Positions 5,890 to 13,074 of a stretch of 16,588 bases of DNA are shown here, piece after piece. The first letter of the stretch is position 1. Each line of letters begins with the position of its first letter. The notes beneath the pieces were generated by a model. The model made no database searches. It was not told where the DNA came from and was given only the letters and a program-made list of their open reading frames with translations. The translations under genes and the position numbers were made by a program. Source of the DNA: Pseudomonadota bacterium (GTDB lineage Bacteria > Pseudomonadota > Alphaproteobacteria > Caulobacterales > Caulobacteraceae); contig JAEYNH010000005.1 of the NCBI GenBank assembly GCA_023412655.1, positions 1 to 16,588 of the forward strand, given 5' to 3'.

Positions 5890-7548
5890 CTATCCGCGCG
5901 CCTTCAGCGGGGCCGCGCCGTCCACATAGCTTTCGTTGAGGTAGACCTCGGCCTCCTGGGCCGAAAGGGCGGGGGCGTAGCCGAAGCCCTGGCCGTAGTC
6001 GCAGCCCAGGGCCAGCAGGTTGCGGGCCATGCCGGCGTTCTCGACACCCTCGGCCACCACCTCCATCGACAGGTCCTGGCCGAGCTTCACCACGGAGGAG
6101 ACGATCTTCGTCGAGCCTTCGTTGGTGGCCATGGTGCGGACGAAGTAGCGGTCGATCTTCAGGGTGTCGAACGGCAGGCGGGTCAGGTAGCTGAGCGAGG
6201 AGAACCCGGTGCCGAAGTCGTCCAGGGCCAGGGCGGCCCCCGCGGCGCGCAGCTTGCCGAGGGTGACGGCCGCCCGGTCCGGATCGCGCATGACGTCGCT
6301 TTCCGTCACTTCCAGCTTCAGGGCGCCCTCGGGAAGTCCGGTCTCGAGCAGGATGGCCGCCACGTCGGCCACGAGGTCGGGGCGATCGATCTCGCCGGTG
6401 GAGAGGTTCACCGCCACCGACAGCTCACCGGCGGCGTGGTGGCGCTGGCGCCAGGCGGCGAGCTGCCGGGCCGCCTCCCGCATCATCATGGCGCCGATAT
6501 CGCTCATGATGCCCATTTCGTCGCAGAGCGGCAGGAACTGCTCGGGCATCAGCAGGCCCCGGCGCGGGTGGCGCCAGCGGACCAGGGCCTCGAAGCCCGA
6601 GAGCTCGCCGGTCGAGAGCCGGACGATGGGCTGGTAGAAGGGGGTGAGTTCCCCGCGGCTGAGGGCGCCCTTGAGGTCGCCCTCCAGCGCCAGGCGCGAC
6701 AGACCGTCAGTTTCGAGGGCGCGGCCGTAGGCGGCGGCCCCGCCTCGGCCATGGCTGCGGGCCGATTCCACCGCCAGCTCGGCCCGGCGCAGCAGCTCGG
6801 CCGCCTCGGGGGCGTCATCGCCGCCCATGGCCTCCACGGCGCCGATGGACAGGGTCGGATGGATGTCGAATCCCGCCACCCGCAGCGGAAGCTCCAGGGC
6901 GGCGCGCAGCATCTCGGGGCCGGGCGACTCGGCCTTGGGGCAGAGCGCGGCGAACTCGTCTTCTCCGATGCGCGCCAGCAGGGCGCCGGACGGGAAGGCG
7001 GCGGCCAGGCGCGAGCCGAGGGCCGCCAGCACCAGGTCAGCCCGTTCATGCCCCAGGGCCTCGTTGAGCCGCCGCAGGCGGTCCAGGTCGGCGACGATCA
7101 GCTGGTGCGCGCCGGGCGACTGGAGGCGCTCCCGGGCGCGGACGATGAAGCTCTTCCGGTCGAGGAGGCCGGTCAGGGCGTCCTGGTCGGAGGCGGCGAA
7201 GCGGATCTCGGGCGCCACCACCCCGGCGGCGCGGACGCCCTCCTCCAGCCAGACACCGCGCCAGATGCAGACCCCGCCGCCGCGCATGCGCAGGCGCACG
7301 GCGACCTCTCCGCCGGGAGCCTGGACGCGCAGGATGTCATCGGCGCGGGCGCGGTCCTGCGGCAGGGCCAGGGCCCGGAGGGCGGCTGAGGAGCAGTCCG
7401 GGGCCAGTGGTCCAAGGCCGAGGGCCCGCGTGCCGCCGGTCAGGCGCAGGCGGTCCTTCTCGGGCTCCCACACCCAGAGGGCGACGTCGGCCGCGCCCAA
7501 CGCTTCGAGCGTGGCCGTGGCGTCCCACATCCAGCGGTCGTTCGACAT
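5890..7548 (-). CDS. pdeA: PAS-GGDEF-EAL cyclic-di-GMP phosphodiesterase, PdeA-like
   Basis: The 552 residues show a PAS-like N-terminus (about 10-115), a GGDEF domain (about 120-275, entering with DQDALTGLLDRKSF) and an EAL domain (about 290-545). The signature of the first domain is GEDEF (195-199) rather than GGDEF, and no RxxD inhibitory site precedes it. The EAL domain is canonical: EALVRW with E320-L322, TESD, and DDFGTGFSS with D443/D444, so phosphodiesterase activity to pGpG is expected. C. crescentus PdeA (CC3396) has the same layout and the same GEDEF variant, which binds GTP and activates the EAL domain; it is degraded by ClpXP with the CpdR adaptor. The C-terminus here ends Ala-Arg-Gly, a possible matching degron. 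The gene lies 33 nt after a GNAT gene on the same strand and is probably cotranscribed. Confidence 0.9.
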   Translation of the reverse strand: MSNDRWMWDATATLEALGAADVALWVWEPEKDRLRLTGGTRALGLGPLAPDCSSAALRALALPQDRARADDILRVQAPGGEVAVRLRMRGGGVCIWRGVWLEEGVRAAGVVAPEIRFAASDQDALTGLLDRKSFIVRARERLQSPGAHQLIVADLDRLRRLNEALGHERADLVLAALGSRLAAAFPSGALLARIGEDEFAALCPKAESPGPEMLRAALELPLRVAGFDIHPTLSIGAVEAMGGDDAPEAAELLRRAELAVESARSHGRGGAAAYGRALETDGLSRLALEGDLKGALSRGELTPFYQPIVRLSTGELSGFEALVRWRHPRRGLLMPEQFLPLCDEMGIMSDIGAMMMREAARQLAAWRQRHHAAGELSVAVNLSTGEIDRPDLVADVAAILLETGLPEGALKLEVTESDVMRDPDRAAVTLGKLRAAGAALALDDFGTGFSSLSYLTRLPFDTLKIDRYFVRTMATNEGSTKIVSSVVKLGQDLSMEVVAEGVENAGMARNLLALGCDYGQGFGYAPALSAQEAEVYLNESYVDGAAPLKARG

Positions 7549-7581
7549 CTACTCTCGGCCGCGCCCAACCTGGCGTCGGCT

Positions 7582-8193
7582 TCAGACCGACACCCCATCG
7601 TCCGGGCCGTCATCCCTGGCATAGGGGTTCGTCCGGCCGAACAGGACATGATCGCGCCAGGCGCCGTTAATTTTGAGATAAGCCTTGGCGAATCCCTCCT
7701 CCTCGAACCCCGCCTTGGCGAGGAGGTCGCGGGAGGCGCGATTCTCCGGAATGCAGGCCGCTTCCAGCCGGTGCAGGCCCAGGCTGCGGAACGAGAACTC
7801 GCCAAGCGCCCTGACTGCCGCCAACGTCAGGCCCTGGCGGGCGAACGGCTGACCGCACCAGTAGCCCACCGAGCCCATCTGGGCCACGCCGCGACGGACG
7901 TTGGACAGGGTGATGCCGCCGGTCAGCGCATCGTCCGAGGCGCGGAAGATGAAGAACGGATAGGCCGCGCCCACCTCGCGGTCCCGGGCATAGGCCAGGA
8001 GCCGTCGGCGGAAGGCCGCGCGGGACAGGTCGTCCGCCGGCCAGGTGGGCTCCCACGGCTGGAGGAAGGCGCGGCTGACGGCGCGCAGCTCACGCCAGGC
8101 CGTATAGTCGGACGCCCGGGGGGGCCGCAGCCACACCCCGGCCCCCTCCACGCGGAGGCCGCTTTCCGGTGCGATCCAGTCCAGCAGCGCCAT
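7582..8193 (-). CDS. GNAT N-acetyltransferase, RimJ/RimL type
   Basis: This 203-residue protein is predicted to acetylate a protein N-terminus or small amine using acetyl-CoA. The RimJ pattern is visible: an early GVWLRPPRASDYTAWRELR, the PFFIFRASDDALTGGITL strands, the acetyl-CoA loop region YWCGQPFARQGL (about residues 110-121), then LHRLEAACIPENRASRDLLAKAGF and the closing segment AYLKINGAWRDHVLFGR. No residue pattern identifies the substrate, so a true ribosomal-protein S5 acetyltransferase is only one option. ATG 8193 is the first start and fits the family. It precedes pdeA by 33 nt on the same strand and follows a terminator-like hairpin after the M16 gene, so GNAT-pdeA is likely its own two-gene unit. 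Confidence 0.9.
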   Translation of the reverse strand: MALLDWIAPESGLRVEGAGVWLRPPRASDYTAWRELRAVSRAFLQPWEPTWPADDLSRAAFRRRLLAYARDREVGAAYPFFIFRASDDALTGGITLSNVRRGVAQMGSVGYWCGQPFARQGLTLAAVRALGEFSFRSLGLHRLEAACIPENRASRDLLAKAGFEEEGFAKAYLKINGAWRDHVLFGRTNPYARDDGPDDGVSV

Positions 8194-8233
8194 GGCCTCA
8201 GGGTCGCCTATTTGGCGTGGGAAGCAAAGACCG

Positions 8234-8257
8234 GGCGGCCGCAGGCCCGCGGCCGCC
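8234..8257 (-). terminator. Terminator-like hairpin after the M16 peptidase gene
   Basis: GGCGGCCGC (8234-8242) and GCGGCCGCC (8249-8257) form a perfect 9 bp GC-only stem with a 6 nt loop, 9 nt past the M16 stop codon. In the direction of transcription it is followed by GGTCTTTGCTTCC, which is T-rich for this genome but not a clean T-run. It is a plausible end for the ctaE-to-M16 transcript. Confidence 0.5.
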
Positions 8258-8266
8258 GCGTCACGA

Positions 8267-9553
8267 TCAGCGCTGAACGAGGCTCTGGAAGGTGTCGGCG
8301 GCTTTCAGGGCGGCCTTGGGGCCGAGAACCGCCACGGCGGCGGTCTGCTGCTCGAGGATACGGGCCGTCAGCGCCGCGAGCCGCTCGGGGGTCACGGCGT
8401 CCACCTCGGCGGCCACCTGGTCCGGGTCGAGGGTTTCGCCGAACAGCAGCACCTGCCCCGCCGCCTGCTCGGCCCTGGCCAGTGCGGATTCGCGGCCCAT
8501 GAACATGGAGCCCTTCAGCTGCGCCTTGGCGCGGGCCAGTTCGGCCTCCGGCACGGGAGCCGTCAGGGCGGCGATCTCGCCCACGGTCACCTCGGCCAGC
8601 TCCACCGCATCCTCGGCGGCGCAACCCGCGAAGACGCCCAGGACGCCGGTGTCGGCATAGGTCTCGGAATAGGCGTCGATGGCGTAGGCCAGGCCGCGCT
8701 TCTCGCGCGCCTCCTGAAACAGACGCGAGGCCATGCCGCCGCCGAGGATCTCGGCCAGCAGCCGCAGGGTGAAGTAGTCGGGATCGTGCACGCCCACCGC
8801 GGGGAGCAGCAGTACGAGGTTGGCCTGCTCCAGCCGCTTGGCCACGGCGCGCACGCCGCCGGTGAAGCGCGCCGGCTGCGGCGGCGCCAAGGCGGCGCCG
8901 TCGGCCCCGCCGAAGTCGCGCTCGGCGAGCGCCAGCAGCTGGTCCTCATCCACGGCGCCGGCGGCGCTGACCACCAGCGAGGGGGCGGCGTAGAGGGCGG
9001 AACGCCAGACGCCGAGGCTCTCCGGGGTGGCGGTCCCGATGGAGGCCGGTGTGCCGAGGATCGGACGACCGAGGGGCTGGCCGCCGAAGGCCGCCTCCTG
9101 GGCCAGCTCGAACACCAGGTCGTCGGGCGTGTCGGCGGCCTCGGCGATCTCCTGGCCCACCACCTGCTTCTCGCGGGCGAGGTCCGAGCCGTCCATGGTG
9201 GGACGCAGCACGAGGTCGGCGAGCACGGCCGAGCCGAGGTCCAGGCCGTCCTTCAGGGCGCGCACCTGGAAGCTGGTGCGCTCATAGCCGGTGGCGGCGT
9301 TGATGTGGCCGCCTTCGGCCTCGATCACCTCGACGATGTCCCGGGCCGAGCGGCCGCCGGCGCCCTTGAACACCATGTGCTCGAGCAGGTGCGACCAGCC
9401 CGAGCGGGCCTCGTCCTCGAAGCGGGCGCCGCGGCCGGCGACGACGGAAAGCGCCACGGTCTGCCAGCCGGGCAGCGGGTCACAGACGACGCGGACGCCG
9501 TTGGCGAGCTGGTGGACGCGGATGGCGTCAGGCTTCGGCGAAGGCGCGGACAT
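8267..9553 (-). CDS. M16 family zinc peptidase (mitochondrial-processing-peptidase-like)
   Basis: This 428-residue single-unit M16B metallopeptidase, probably cytosolic, lacks a signal peptide. The inverted zinc motif HLLEH gives H55, E58 and H59, and the third ligand E135 in VVGQEIAEAADTPDD lies 76 residues after H59, the classic M16 spacing. The second, inactive half of the fold includes a LFQEAREKRGLAYAI-type segment with the conserved Arg/Tyr region. Length is normal. ATG 9553 is preferred over a start at 9625, whose extra 24 residues overlap thrC deeply and are unconserved. Even so it overlaps the thrC 3' end by 26 nt, suggesting translational coupling. M16-thrC neighbourhood is common in alphaproteobacteria, as I recall. 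The natural substrate is unknown. Confidence 0.94.
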   Translation of the reverse strand: MSAPSPKPDAIRVHQLANGVRVVCDPLPGWQTVALSVVAGRGARFEDEARSGWSHLLEHMVFKGAGGRSARDIVEVIEAEGGHINAATGYERTSFQVRALKDGLDLGSAVLADLVLRPTMDGSDLAREKQVVGQEIAEAADTPDDLVFELAQEAAFGGQPLGRPILGTPASIGTATPESLGVWRSALYAAPSLVVSAAGAVDEDQLLALAERDFGGADGAALAPPQPARFTGGVRAVAKRLEQANLVLLLPAVGVHDPDYFTLRLLAEILGGGMASRLFQEAREKRGLAYAIDAYSETYADTGVLGVFAGCAAEDAVELAEVTVGEIAALTAPVPEAELARAKAQLKGSMFMGRESALARAEQAAGQVLLFGETLDPDQVAAEVDAVTPERLAALTARILEQQTAAVAVLGPKAALKAADTFQSLVQR

Positions 9554-10916
9554 AGGCCTTGATGGTGTCGGCCTCGGCAGGCAGGCGGTCGAAGGTCTCC
9601 GGCCGGTCGGCGAGGTTGGCGACACCGCGCGGCAGGGCCGGCGTCACGCCCGAGGCCTTGGCCACGTCCTCGGGGAACTTGGCGGCGTGGGCTGTGGAGA
9701 GCACCACCACGGGGCCCGGGATCTCGGTGTGGCGCAGGGCGGCCACGCCCACCGCCGTATGAGGGTCGATCAGCTCGCCCGTCTCGTTGAGGGTGGAGAC
9801 GATGGTGCGGGCGGTCTCGTCCTCGCCGATGGTCACGCCTCGGAACAGCTCTCGCATGGCCGCGAAGGCGGCGGGCGGGATGTCGAGGGCGCCGGCGTCG
9901 GCGAAGGCCTGGAACGCGCGCGCGGTCTCCACGGGCTCGCGGCCCACGGTCTCGAAATAGAGGCGCTCGAAGTTCGAGGCCGACTGGATGTCCATGGCCG
10001 GAGATATGGTGGGCTGGACCGCGCCGCGCACGTAACGGCCGGTTTCGAACGCCCGGGCCAGGATGTCGTTGGAGTTGGTGGCGGCGACGATCCGCGCCAC
10101 CGGCAGGCCCATGCGCATGGCCACATAGCCCGCGAAGGCGTCGCCGAAGTTGCCCGACGGGACGCAGAAGCTCACCGGCCGGTGCGGCGCCCCCAGCGCC
10201 ACCGCGGTGGTGAAGTAGTAGACCGCCTGGGCGGCGATGCGCGCGAAGTTGATGGAGTTGACGCCGGACAGGTCCACCGCCTGGCGCAGGGCCTGGTCCT
10301 GGAACGCCTGCTTCACGATCGCCTGGCAGTCGTCGAAGGTCCCGGAGACGGCGACGCAGGCGACGTTGTCCTCCTGCGCCGTCGTCATGAACCGGCGCTG
10401 GACCTCGGAGATGCGGCCGTCCGGGAAGAGCGCGACGATCTTCACGTTCCGGCGGCCGCGGAACGCCTCGACGGCGGCCCCGCCGGTATCACCCGAGGTG
10501 GCGCAGAGAATCGTCTGGGTGCGGTTCTGGGCGTCCAGCAGGTGGTCGTAGAGCCGGGCCAGGATCTGCATGGCCACGTCCTTGAAGGCCAGGGACGGAC
10601 CGTGGAACAGCTCGGCCAGGTGCGTGTCGGGCCCAAGCTGGACCAGGGGCACGACGGCCGGATGGTTGAAGGTGGCGTAGGCCTCCCGACACATCTCCAG
10701 CAGGTCGGCCTGCGGGATCTCGTCGCCCGCGAAGGCGCCGATGACCGCGGCGGCCACCTCGGCGTAGGGCCGGCCGGCGAAGCCGGCGATGGTCTCGCGC
10801 GAGAACGCGGGCCAGGACTCGGGAATGTAGAGGCCGCCGTCGGGAGCGAGGCCGGACAGGACAGCGTCGGTGAAGCCGACCGCGGGAGCCTGCCCGCGGG
10901 TCGAGACGTAGCGCAT
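9528..10916 (-). CDS. thrC: Threonine synthase
   Basis: This PLP enzyme converts O-phosphohomoserine to threonine, the last step of the aspartate-family threonine pathway. The 462 residues begin MRYVSTRGQAPAVGFTDAVL, typical of the longer class of threonine synthase. The PLP lysine is K112 in HGPSLAFKDVAMQ. SGDTGGAAVEAF and the phosphate-binding loop PSGNFGDAFAGY follow, and NSNDILARAF and PTISPAMDIQSASNFERL lie further on, all in canonical order. The ATG at 10916 overlaps the surf1 stop as TGATG and is preceded by GGAAGAG, so translation is probably coupled to surf1. An apparent longer frame to 11054 lies inside surf1 and is rejected. The placement of an amino acid biosynthesis gene inside an oxidase assembly operon is notable. 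Confidence 0.97.
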   Translation of the reverse strand: MRYVSTRGQAPAVGFTDAVLSGLAPDGGLYIPESWPAFSRETIAGFAGRPYAEVAAAVIGAFAGDEIPQADLLEMCREAYATFNHPAVVPLVQLGPDTHLAELFHGPSLAFKDVAMQILARLYDHLLDAQNRTQTILCATSGDTGGAAVEAFRGRRNVKIVALFPDGRISEVQRRFMTTAQEDNVACVAVSGTFDDCQAIVKQAFQDQALRQAVDLSGVNSINFARIAAQAVYYFTTAVALGAPHRPVSFCVPSGNFGDAFAGYVAMRMGLPVARIVAATNSNDILARAFETGRYVRGAVQPTISPAMDIQSASNFERLYFETVGREPVETARAFQAFADAGALDIPPAAFAAMRELFRGVTIGEDETARTIVSTLNETGELIDPHTAVGVAALRHTEIPGPVVVLSTAHAAKFPEDVAKASGVTPALPRGVANLADRPETFDRLPAEADTIKAYVRAFAEA

Positions 10917-11644
10917 CAGCTCTTCCGCCGTTTCAGGAGCATGGCGGCATAGACGCCCGCCAGGGCGGCCGCAAGGCCGTACCAGGTGACCGCGTACTCG
11001 AGATGCCGGTTGGAGACGTTGGTGGGCACCGGGGCGGGGACCAGCCCGGCCCATTCCGGGTTGGTGGGAGTCTCGGCCATCAGGAACACCGGAGCCGGCG
11101 CGGCCGCGCCGAGGGCGGCGGCCATGCCCTCGGGGTTGCGGGTGAACCAGCGGTCGGGCCGGTCCGGCGGGCTGAAGGCGCCGGCCTTGTCGGGACTGCG
11201 CAGCACGCCCGTGACGGTCAGCGGCGCCTGGGCGGCGGCGACCGGCGGCCGGGCCGAGACGGTGTCGCCGACGAAGCCGCGGTCCACCAGGATCGTGTGG
11301 TAGGGCCCGGCCTCGATGGGACAGGCCGAGATCAGGCGCGAGCCCGCCTGCCCGTCCCGCAGGCCGTACAACTCCACATAAGGGGCGGTGGCCAGGCCGG
11401 GGCAGCTGACGGTCACGCGGGTGAAGTCGACGTCGGCCCCGGCGGCGCGTTCGGCCAGAACCGGCCCGAGAGGCCGGGCGGGGGCGGCCTGGAGCGCCTC
11501 GATGCGGGCCAGCAGGTCGCGCTTCCAGGTGAGTCGCTGGACCTGCCAGGTCCCGAGCGTCAGCAGGATGGCCATGGCGATGGCCGTGGCGATGGTGAGC
11601 CCGACGGGGAAGCCCTTCACCGGCGCGGCGGGGCGATCAGTCAT
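10916..11644 (-). CDS. SURF1/Shy1 family cytochrome oxidase assembly protein
   Basis: This 242-residue inner-membrane protein helps deliver heme a to subunit I of the aa3 oxidase. Two membrane helices flank a periplasmic domain, at about residues 12-31 and 218-237. The N-terminal family motif GTWQVQRLTWKRDLL follows helix one. The C-terminal HLEYAVTWYGLA motif leads into helix two, and RGFV-type and RSPDKAGAF segments lie between, matching SURF1. Its ATG overlaps the DUF983 stop by 8 nt (11637-11644), and its stop overlaps the thrC start by 1 nt. The neighbours ctaE, ctaG and ctaB support the role. No truncation is seen. Confidence 0.93.
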   Translation of the reverse strand: MTDRPAAPVKGFPVGLTIATAIAMAILLTLGTWQVQRLTWKRDLLARIEALQAAPARPLGPVLAERAAGADVDFTRVTVSCPGLATAPYVELYGLRDGQAGSRLISACPIEAGPYHTILVDRGFVGDTVSARPPVAAAQAPLTVTGVLRSPDKAGAFSPPDRPDRWFTRNPEGMAAALGAAAPAPVFLMAETPTNPEWAGLVPAPVPTNVSNRHLEYAVTWYGLAAALAGVYAAMLLKRRKS

Positions 11645-11993
11645 GGCGCGCTTCGCTGGCCCGGTTGATGAACTGGGCCGACAGCATCAGCCCCTTCATG
11701 GGGCGCAGCAGGCCCAGACAGACCCCGGCGGCCAGCGGCAGGAACACCACCAGGTGCACCCAGATGGGCGGTCGATAGGCGACCTCGGCGAACAGCGCCG
11801 CGAAGGCCACCAGGAAGCCGCCGATCAGGATGACGAAAACGGCCGGTCCGTCTCCGGAGTCGGCCGCCTTCAGGTCGTAGCCGCAGGCCGCACATCGAGG
11901 CGCGACCTGCAGGAAGCCTTCGAAGAGCGCACCCTTCCCGCAGTTGGGGCAGCGACCCGCCGCCCCCGCCAGCAGGGAGTGGAGCTTGCTCAA
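11637..11993 (-). CDS. DUF983 zinc-ribbon membrane protein of the cox cluster
   Basis: This 118-residue protein has an N-terminal zinc ribbon, CPNC (C15, C18) and CAAC (C34, C37), followed by two membrane helices at about 51-73 and 77-97. DUF983 genes commonly sit between coxC/ctaE and surf1 in alphaproteobacteria. A role in oxidase biogenesis is inferred from context only; metal handling is possible. The start is a TTG at 11993, as there is no in-frame ATG or GTG. It follows the ctaE stop by 7 nt, and a GAGG ribosome site overlaps that stop codon. An out-of-frame ATG (11998) gives only a two-codon ORF ending on the TTG. The 3' end overlaps surf1 by 8 nt. Confidence 0.88.
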   Translation of the reverse strand: MSKLHSLLAGAAGRCPNCGKGALFEGFLQVAPRCAACGYDLKAADSGDGPAVFVILIGGFLVAFAALFAEVAYRPPIWVHLVVFLPLAAGVCLGLLRPMKGLMLSAQFINRASEARHD

Positions 11994-12000
11994 CGCATCC

Positions 12001-12870
12001 TCAGTGGGCGGGGCCGCCGAAGACCACGTAGATGAAGGCGAAGAGGAACAGCCACACCACGTCCACGAAGTGCCAGTACCAGGCCGCCGCCTCGAAACCG
12101 AAGTGCTTCTGCGGGCTCATGCCGCCGTTCATCAGCCGGATCAGGCAGACCAGCAGGAAGATGGTGCCGATCAGCACGTGGAAGCCGTGGAAGCCGGTCG
12201 CCATGAAGAAGGTCGAGCCGTAGAGGCCCGCGTTCGCAGCCTCTTCCGAGAAGAAGTACTGGTGCGACAGGATGTGGTGGTACTCGTAGACCTGCACCGC
12301 GGTGAAGATCGCGCCGAGCAGGACGGTGAGGATCAGGCCGTACTTGGCGCCCTTGCGGTCGCCCTGCTGGAGCGCGTGGTGCGCCCAGGTGACCGTGGTG
12401 CCCGAGAGCAGCAGGATCAGGGTGTTGACCAGCGGCAGTTCCCAGGCCGGGACGGTCTCGACGCCCTGCGGCGGCCAGGTGGCCCAGGCCTGGCGGACCT
12501 CTTCGATCGACGAATGGGTGCGCACTTCCGGGAAGAGCGCCATCTCGAAGAACATCCAGAACCAGGCGGCGAAGAACATCACCTCGGAGGCGATGAACAG
12601 CACCATGCCGTAGCGCAGGCCGATGGAGACGACCGGCGTGTGGTCGCCCGCCTTGGATTCCTTGATGACGTCGCGCCACCAGCCGAACATCGTGTAGAGG
12701 ACGCCCGCGAGGCCCGCGGCGAACAGCCACCAGGTCCCCTCCGGCTGGCCGAACAGGCCCTTCATCCACATGACGGCGCCGATGGCCATCACGGTGGCCG
12801 ACATCGAGCCGACAAGCGGCCAGGGGCTCGGATTGACCAGGTGATAGTCGTGTTTGACGCCTTCGGCCAT
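12001..12870 (-). CDS. ctaE: Cytochrome c oxidase subunit III
   Basis: Subunit III of the aa3 oxidase, 289 residues with seven membrane helices, in the inner membrane. The N-terminus MAEGVKHDYHLVNPSPWPL is typical. SEVMFFAAWFWMFFE holds conserved acidic residues E96 and E109. TTVTWAHHAL, YFFSEE, FMATGFHGFHVLIGT and the final WYWHFVDVVWLFLF segment follow in canonical order. Subunit III stabilises the catalytic core and its proton uptake rather than carrying cofactors. ATG 12870 follows a TTAGGACCGAA leader with an AGGA ribosome site. A 204 bp gap with its own promoter candidate separates it from ctaG, so expression could be set apart from ctaC-ctaG. Confidence 0.98.
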   Translation of the reverse strand: MAEGVKHDYHLVNPSPWPLVGSMSATVMAIGAVMWMKGLFGQPEGTWWLFAAGLAGVLYTMFGWWRDVIKESKAGDHTPVVSIGLRYGMVLFIASEVMFFAAWFWMFFEMALFPEVRTHSSIEEVRQAWATWPPQGVETVPAWELPLVNTLILLLSGTTVTWAHHALQQGDRKGAKYGLILTVLLGAIFTAVQVYEYHHILSHQYFFSEEAANAGLYGSTFFMATGFHGFHVLIGTIFLLVCLIRLMNGGMSPQKHFGFEAAAWYWHFVDVVWLFLFAFIYVVFGGPAH

Positions 12871-12950
12871 TTCGGTCCTAACCCCTCAGATCCTTCCCGA
12901 TGCGCCAGACAAGCGTCGACACGGAGTCGCCAGGCGCGAAAGTCGCGGAC

Positions 12951-12980
12951 GCTATAGCCTTGCGCTGACCCTTCCGCCAA
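12951..12980 (-). promoter_or_regulatory. Candidate promoter for ctaE-DUF983-surf1-thrC-M16
   Basis: On the minus strand TTGGCGG (12980-12974) resembles the Caulobacter -35 TTGACGS, and after a 15 nt spacer GCTATAGC (12958-12951) matches the -10 GCTANAWC at all but one position. Transcription would start near 12944, leaving a leader of about 75 nt before the ctaE ATG. A single CcrM-type GANTC site (GAGTC, 12924-12928) lies about 17-21 nt past this start. The -10 octamer is itself a palindrome. Confidence 0.5.
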
Positions 12981-12995
12981 GGGGGAAAGACCCCC
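12981..12995. repeat. G5/C5 hairpin next to the ctaE -35
   Basis: GGGGG, a 5 nt loop and CCCCC form a perfect short stem abutting the -35 element. On the minus strand it is followed by TTGG. It may add to termination of the ctaG transcript or be an operator of the ctaE promoter. Confidence 0.4.
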
Positions 12996-13034
12996 AATAA
13001 CGCCGGCATTTCCGCCAGCGCCGCCGGAGACGCA

Positions 13035-13060
13035 TCGGGGCCGGCGTCCTGCGGCCCCGA
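13035..13060 (-). terminator. Terminator-like hairpin after ctaG
   Basis: TCGGGGCCG and CGGCCCCGA form a perfect 9 bp stem with an 8 nt loop, beginning about 14 nt past the ctaG stop codon. No T-run follows, so it may act as a Rho-assisted terminator, a partial read-through signal or a 3' end protecting structure. Confidence 0.45.
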
Positions 13061-13074
13061 CGGCTGTGCTGAAA

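Noticed and set aside
8192..10952. Long plus-strand frames (456 and 553 codons) opposite the M16 and thrC genes
   Set aside because: Low-complexity Gly/Arg/His composition typical of shadow frames, no motifs, and they span intergenic and unrelated genes.
10917..11054. N-terminal extension of threonine synthase
   Set aside because: It lies wholly inside surf1 in another frame; the family start MRYVSTRG fits the ATG at 10916 with a ribosome site.
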